Of a stretch of DNA of 9,892 nucleotides, positions 7,228 through 9,892 are shown piece after piece. The notes under the pieces were generated by a model. That model did no database searches. It saw nothing but the letters and a program-made list of their open reading frames with translations, and had not been told where the DNA came from. The stretch lies in contig CAMLIZ010000167.1 in NCBI GenBank assembly GCA_946480245.1, forward strand, positions 1 through 9,892, given 5' to 3'. This DNA comes from an uncultured Pseudomonadota bacterium (GTDB taxonomy: Bacteria; Pseudomonadota; Gammaproteobacteria; Burkholderiales; Burkholderiaceae). The number at the start of each line of letters is the position of its first letter. Position 1 is the stretch's first letter. The translations under genes and the position numbers were made by a program.

Positions 7228-7692
7228 ATGTCCTCTACTGTTCATGACCGCCTGCGCGAACTCGGCATCGTGTTGCCGCCCTTGGCCGTGCCCGCCGCGG
7301 CCTACGTTCCCTTTGTACGTTCCGGCAGCCTGGTGTTCCTTTCGGGGCACATCGCACGCAAGGAAGGCAAGCCCTGGGTCGGCCAACTGGGCCTGACGAT
7401 CGGCACCGAGGAGGGCCAGCAAGCGGCCCGCGCGATCGCGATCGACCTGCTGGGCACCTTGCAGGCCGCCGTGGGCGACCTGGCCAAGGTGAGGCGCATC
7501 GTCAAGGTGATGAGCCTGGTGAACAGCACGCCCACCTTCACCGAGCAACATCTGGTCACCAATGGCTGTTCGGAATTGCTGGGCCAAGTGTTCGGGCCGA
7601 GCGTCGGGGCACACGCCCGCAGCGCGTTCGGCGTGGCGCAGATCCCGATGGGTGCGTGCGTCGAGATCGAGCTGATCGCCGAGGCGGATTGA
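7228..7692 (+). CDS. RidA/YjgF/UK114-like protein (longer, about 150-residue subfamily)
   Basis: The protein has 154 residues, longer at the N-terminus than classical RidA (about 128). It resembles the YjgF-like subfamily with the block LVNSTPTFTEQHLVTNGCSELL (about 97-118) and HARSAFGVAQIPMGACVEIELIA (about 129-151). Arg131 corresponds to the substrate-carboxylate-binding arginine of RidA, and Glu146 or Glu148 to the conserved C-terminal glutamate. Classical RidA hydrolyses reactive enamine/imine intermediates, releasing ammonia and protecting PLP enzymes. Members of this longer subfamily are less studied, so an imine deaminase role is inference. Likely cytoplasmic, forming trimers. The start is ATG at 7228; a Shine-Dalgarno site is poor. 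Its TGA overlaps the dsbB ATG by one base (TGATG), so the two are probably translated together. Confidence 0.93.
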   Translation: MSSTVHDRLRELGIVLPPLAVPAAAYVPFVRSGSLVFLSGHIARKEGKPWVGQLGLTIGTEEGQQAARAIAIDLLGTLQAAVGDLAKVRRIVKVMSLVNSTPTFTEQHLVTNGCSELLGQVFGPSVGAHARSAFGVAQIPMGACVEIELIAEAD

Positions 7693-8210
7693 TGAGCCTG
7701 CTGGCCTTGCGCGAGCGGCCCCGCCTGCTGTTGTGGGCCGGTGCGCTGCTGTCGGCGGGCGCGCTGGGTGCCGCACTGGTGGCCCAGCACGTGTTCGACA
7801 TCCAGCCCTGCCCGTGGTGCGTGCTGCAGCGGCTGGTCTTCGCGCTGCTCGCGCTCGCTTGCGTGATCGGTTTGCTGCTGCGCAGCACACTCGGACAGCG
7901 TGTGGTTGGCGGCGCGTTGATGCTGCTGGCAATCGAGGGCATCGTGGCCGCGCTGTGGCAGCACTTCGTGGCCGCAGCGTCGGATTCCTGCAAGCTCACG
8001 TTTGCCGACCGCGTGATGAACGGGCTGGGCCTTGACGCCGCCCTGCCCAGCGTCTTTCAGGCCACGGCCAGCTGCGCCGACGCAGCTGTGCGCATCCTGG
8101 GCGTGCCGTTCGAGTTCTACAGCCTCGCGCTGTTCATCCTGATTTGCCTCGGCGGCGCGCTGGTGCTGGCGCAGCCCGGCCACGGTGCAGCAGCCGGGGG
8201 TCGGCGCTGA
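7692..8210 (+). CDS. dsbB: Disulfide bond formation protein DsbB
   Basis: Inner-membrane quinone reductase that re-oxidises periplasmic DsbA, passing electrons to ubiquinone. The protein has 172 residues with four hydrophobic segments (about 11-31, 45-64, 70-92 and 138-160). The first periplasmic loop has the cysteine pair Cys40-Pro-Trp-Cys43, followed by Gln46-Arg47 near the quinone site. The second loop has Cys100 (DSCKLTF) and Cys128 (TASCADA), the pair that exchanges with DsbA. All four catalytic cysteines are present, so it should be active. The start ATG at 7692-7694 overlaps the preceding RidA-like stop. The last 26 codons are also coding for the LysR gene on the other strand, which ends inside this gene at 8134. 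Confidence 0.95.
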   Translation: MSLLALRERPRLLLWAGALLSAGALGAALVAQHVFDIQPCPWCVLQRLVFALLALACVIGLLLRSTLGQRVVGGALMLLAIEGIVAALWQHFVAAASDSCKLTFADRVMNGLGLDAALPSVFQATASCADAAVRILGVPFEFYSLALFILICLGGALVLAQPGHGAAAGGRR

Positions 8211-9114
8211 GCTGCACGTAGAGAAAATCGGTCAGCGCCTTCACGCGCGCCACGTTGCGCAGGTCGGGATGCGTGAGCACCCAGACCTGCGTGTCCAGCG
8301 CCGGCACGGGCGGCTGCACCTGCACGAGCCCGCGCCGCGCCTGCGCCAGCGGGCACAACAGCAGGCCCACGCCCACCCCGGCGGCCACCATGTCCGCTGT
8401 CGCCGCCAGGCTGGTGCTGCGCATCACGATGCGCTGCGGCGGCACGTGCGCGTTCAACCACGGCATCTGCGCCAGGTGGGACAGGCTCTCGTCCGGCGCC
8501 ACCCATTGCCATGCCTCAGGATCGTCACGTCGCCTGCCCAGCCGCTGCAGATAACTGCGGGCGGCATACGCAGCGGTCTGGATGTCGCCCACGGACCGGC
8601 CCACCAGGTTCTCCGGCGGCCGGTTCGAGCCGCGCACGGCCACGTCCGCCTCGCGCTGCGTAAGGCTCATCAGCCGGTTGTCCGACACGAGCTGCAACTG
8701 CACCGACGGATGCGCCAGGCTGAAGGCAGCGAGTAGCGGCGTCATCATCTGCAGCAGCGTGTCGGTGCTGGTCAGGCGCACCACGCCGCGCACCTCCAGG
8801 TCCCCGCCCATCAGCCGGCGGGCGCTGCCTTCGATGCGCTCGGCCACGCCGTCCAGGCTGTCCGCCAGCTGGTGCCCGGCCGGCGTGAGTGCATAGCCGG
8901 CCGGCAGGCGATCGAACAAGCGCACGCCCAGCGTCTGCTCCAGGCTGGCGATGCGCCGCAGCACGGTGGAGTGATTGATCCCCAGCGACTGCGCCGCGCC
9001 GGAGATCGAGCTGCGCTCGCGCACGGCGAGAAAGGTCTGCAGGTCATCCCAGTTCATCGAGGTCGTCTGCGCATTCGCGGATGCGGTATGCGTTGGTTGC
9101 GAATTGCTCTGCAT
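8134..9114 (-). CDS. LysR-family transcriptional regulator
   Basis: The protein has 326 residues from ATG 9112-9114, or 307 from the internal ATG at 9055-9057 (MNWDDLQTF), which is where most family members begin; neither start has a good Shine-Dalgarno site. A winged helix-turn-helix lies at about residues 21-80 (SISGAAQSLGINHSTVLRRI recognition region). The linker helix follows, then an effector-binding domain (about 107-305, starting VRGVVRLTSTDTLL). It belongs to the LysR branch with the recognition segment INHSTVLRRI. The effector is unknown. It is divergent from the glutathione transferase gene and, as is common for LysR proteins, may regulate it and itself. The C-terminal basic tail (about 310-326, ending RRRGKSG) extends beyond the usual end of the domain and is encoded antisense to dsbB. 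Confidence 0.93.
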   Translation of the reverse strand: MQSNSQPTHTASANAQTTSMNWDDLQTFLAVRERSSISGAAQSLGINHSTVLRRIASLEQTLGVRLFDRLPAGYALTPAGHQLADSLDGVAERIEGSARRLMGGDLEVRGVVRLTSTDTLLQMMTPLLAAFSLAHPSVQLQLVSDNRLMSLTQREADVAVRGSNRPPENLVGRSVGDIQTAAYAARSYLQRLGRRRDDPEAWQWVAPDESLSHLAQMPWLNAHVPPQRIVMRSTSLAATADMVAAGVGVGLLLCPLAQARRGLVQVQPPVPALDTQVWVLTHPDLRNVARVKALTDFLYVQLSADPRLLHRGRAAPAPARRRGKSG

Positions 9115-9132
9115 GTTCGCAGAACCTAGAGT
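9104..9132 (+). promoter_or_regulatory. Predicted promoter of the glutathione transferase gene with embedded inverted repeat
   Basis: TTGCTC (9104-9109), a 17-nt spacer and TAGAGT (9127-9132) form a plausible sigma-70 promoter, 3/6 and 4/6 consensus matches. Start would be near 9139. The spacer contains the perfect inverted repeat GTTC-GCA-GAAC (9115-9125). A second one, GTGC-GT-GCAC, follows at 9131-9140. Either could be a LysR operator. The promoter covers the upstream start codon of the LysR gene, allowing autoregulation. Confidence 0.35.
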
Positions 9133-9186
9133 GCGTGCACGGCGCCGATCCCCTCGTCTTCACTTTCCGCAACAAGGATGCACTCG

Positions 9187-9795
9187 ATGAAGCTCTACTA
9201 CGCTCCCGGCGTCTGCTCGCTCTCACCCCACATCGCGCTGCGCGAACTCTGCCTGCCGGTCGAGCTGGTGCGCGTCGACCTCGGCAAGCACACGCTGCCC
9301 GATGGCAGCGACTACCTGGCCGTCAATCCGCGGGGTTATGTGCCGGTGCTCGAACTCGACAACGGCGACCGCCTCACCGAAGGGCCGGCGATCGTTCAAT
9401 ACCTCGCCGACCTCAAGCCCGAGGCCGGCCTTGCGCCGCCCAATGGGACGCTGCAGCGGTACCGGCTGCAGGAATGGCTGGGTTTCGTGAACAGCGAGTT
9501 GCACAAGGCGATGGCGCCGCTGTTCGACGCCACCATGCCCGCCGCCGTGAAAAGCGCGGTGCGCGAGAAGATCGTCAAGCGCCTGTCCTGGGTGGCCGAT
9601 GCGTTGCAGGAGCGCAGCTACACGCTCGGCGAGCGCTTCAGCGTGGCCGACGGCTATCTCTTCACGGTGTTGAACTGGATGCGCGGCGTGGACATCGACC
9701 TGCAGCGCTGGCCGGTGCTGGCGGCCTACCAGGAGCGCGTGGCGGCGCGGCCGGCAGTGCAGGCCGCGATGCGCGCCGAGGGCTTGGTGCGCTAA
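9187..9795 (+). CDS. gstA: Glutathione S-transferase, bacterial beta class (GstA-like)
   Basis: Cytosolic enzyme joining glutathione to electrophiles, or acting as a thiol-disulfide exchanger. The protein has 202 residues, matching the E. coli GstA length. The N-terminal thioredoxin-like domain (about 1-77) shows Cys10 in MKLYYAPGVCSLSPHI, the beta-class cysteine, the cis-Pro53 in YVPVLEL and the glutathione-binding Glu65 in LTEGPAI. The helical C-terminal domain (about 88-202) has His106 in NSELHKAMAPLF, also typical of beta class, and the SVADGYLFTVL segment. The start at 9187 was preferred over the in-frame ATG at 9178 because AAGGA (9174-9178) sits 8 nt before it, and because MKLYY is where family members begin. 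It is divergent from the LysR regulator, its likely controller. Confidence 0.95.
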   Translation: MKLYYAPGVCSLSPHIALRELCLPVELVRVDLGKHTLPDGSDYLAVNPRGYVPVLELDNGDRLTEGPAIVQYLADLKPEAGLAPPNGTLQRYRLQEWLGFVNSELHKAMAPLFDATMPAAVKSAVREKIVKRLSWVADALQERSYTLGERFSVADGYLFTVLNWMRGVDIDLQRWPVLAAYQERVAARPAVQAAMRAEGLVR

Positions 9796-9812
9796 GGCGC
9801 ATCGGTTATGCT
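9784..9812 (+). promoter_or_regulatory. Predicted promoter at the end of the gst gene, driving a downstream leader
   Basis: TTGGTG (9784-9789), a 17-nt spacer and TATGCT (9807-9812), the latter matching the -10 consensus at 4 of 6. The -35 overlaps the last gst codons. Predicted start is at about 9818-9820, at or beside the ATG of the short ORF, which would make that mRNA leaderless or nearly so. Confidence 0.45.
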
Positions 9813-9819
9813 GCACCGC

Positions 9820-9870
9820 ATGAACGCAATCAGCCATCAGTCCCGACGACTCTCTCGACGTCGCTGTTGA
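9820..9870 (+). CDS. Putative leader peptide: 16-residue Arg-rich ORF ending in Cys-stop
   Basis: The peptide MNAISHQSRRLSRRRC is followed by TGA. Five of 16 residues are arginine, three of them coded by CGA, usually rare in high-GC genomes, and the last sense codon is the only cysteine. There is no Shine-Dalgarno site, but a predicted promoter would start transcription at its ATG. An in-frame ATG at 9808 is possible but lies in the -10 box. The stop codon falls in the right arm of an RNA hairpin. Short Cys-containing leader ORFs read by translating ribosomes are known to control sulfur-related genes in other bacteria; a similar role here is inference. The gene it would control is outside the window. 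Confidence 0.4.
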   Translation: MNAISHQSRRLSRRRC

Positions 9871-9873
9871 GAG
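9852..9873 (+). promoter_or_regulatory. RNA hairpin overlapping the end of the short ORF
   Basis: CTCTCGAC (9852-9859), loop GTCGCT, GTTGAGAG (9866-9873): an 8-bp stem with one G-U pair. It is not followed by a T run, so it is not a classical terminator. The Cys codon (9865-9867) and stop (9868-9870) of the short ORF lie at the loop edge and in the right arm, so a ribosome paused there would melt the stem. Confidence 0.45.
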
Positions 9874-9892
9874 GTTTCGCGCGTTCACCCCG

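Noticed and set aside
7302..8183. 293-codon minus-strand frame opposite the RidA-like gene and dsbB
   Set aside because: Gln/His/Arg-rich composition with no domain; the plus-strand genes have clear motifs and a TGATG junction.
9178..9186. ATG three codons upstream of the chosen gst start
   Set aside because: The Shine-Dalgarno AAGGA overlaps this ATG and is well spaced only for the ATG at 9187, where family members begin.
9223..9888. 221-codon minus-strand frame opposite gst
   Set aside because: Mirror of the glutathione transferase gene; it has no recognisable domain and its start lies in the putative leader region.

Overview
The window is high-GC DNA with tightly packed genes and the typical codon use of a betaproteobacterium. 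The gene families (ComEC, a DsbB with a CPWC first cysteine pair, a GstA-type glutathione transferase, a TRAP transporter and the circularly permuted ATP-grasp/alpha-E/transglutaminase set) suggest Burkholderiales, perhaps near Rubrivivax, Leptothrix or Comamonadaceae. That placement is an inference from gene style, not from a marker gene. No rRNA, tRNA, insertion sequence or CRISPR array was seen. The region looks like ordinary chromosome rather than a mobile island.

Layout: (1) 2-424 (+), the C-terminal end of a TRAP transporter large permease. (2) 440-4156 (-), a compact four-gene operon read right to left: a circularly permuted ATP-grasp protein, an alpha-E protein, a bacterial transglutaminase-like cysteine hydrolase and a small exported four-cysteine protein. 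Gaps are +3 nt, a 4-nt GTGA overlap and +19 nt. (3) 4218-7087 (-), comEC (DNA uptake channel) preceded by, and overlapping, a single-domain response regulator. (4) 7228-8210 (+), a RidA/YjgF-like protein whose stop overlaps the start of dsbB (TGATG). (5) 8134-9114 (-), a LysR-family regulator whose 3' end overlaps the dsbB 3' end on the opposite strand by 77 nt. (6) 9187-9795 (+), a beta-class glutathione S-transferase divergent from the LysR gene. (7) 9784-9892, a predicted promoter, a tiny Arg-rich ORF ending in Cys-stop that could be leaderless, and an RNA hairpin. This looks like an attenuator-type leader for a gene beyond the window.

The first three operon genes form a recurrent bacterial set that comparative genomics has linked to ATP-dependent amide/peptide-bond formation and its hydrolysis; its substrate is not known to me. 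The fourth, secreted four-Cys protein appears to be an added member. The other genes (comEC, the receiver, RidA-like/dsbB, LysR/gst) are standard chromosomal functions with no obvious joint pathway. The least explained signals are the putative leader at the right edge and the small secreted protein at the end of the ATP-grasp operon.
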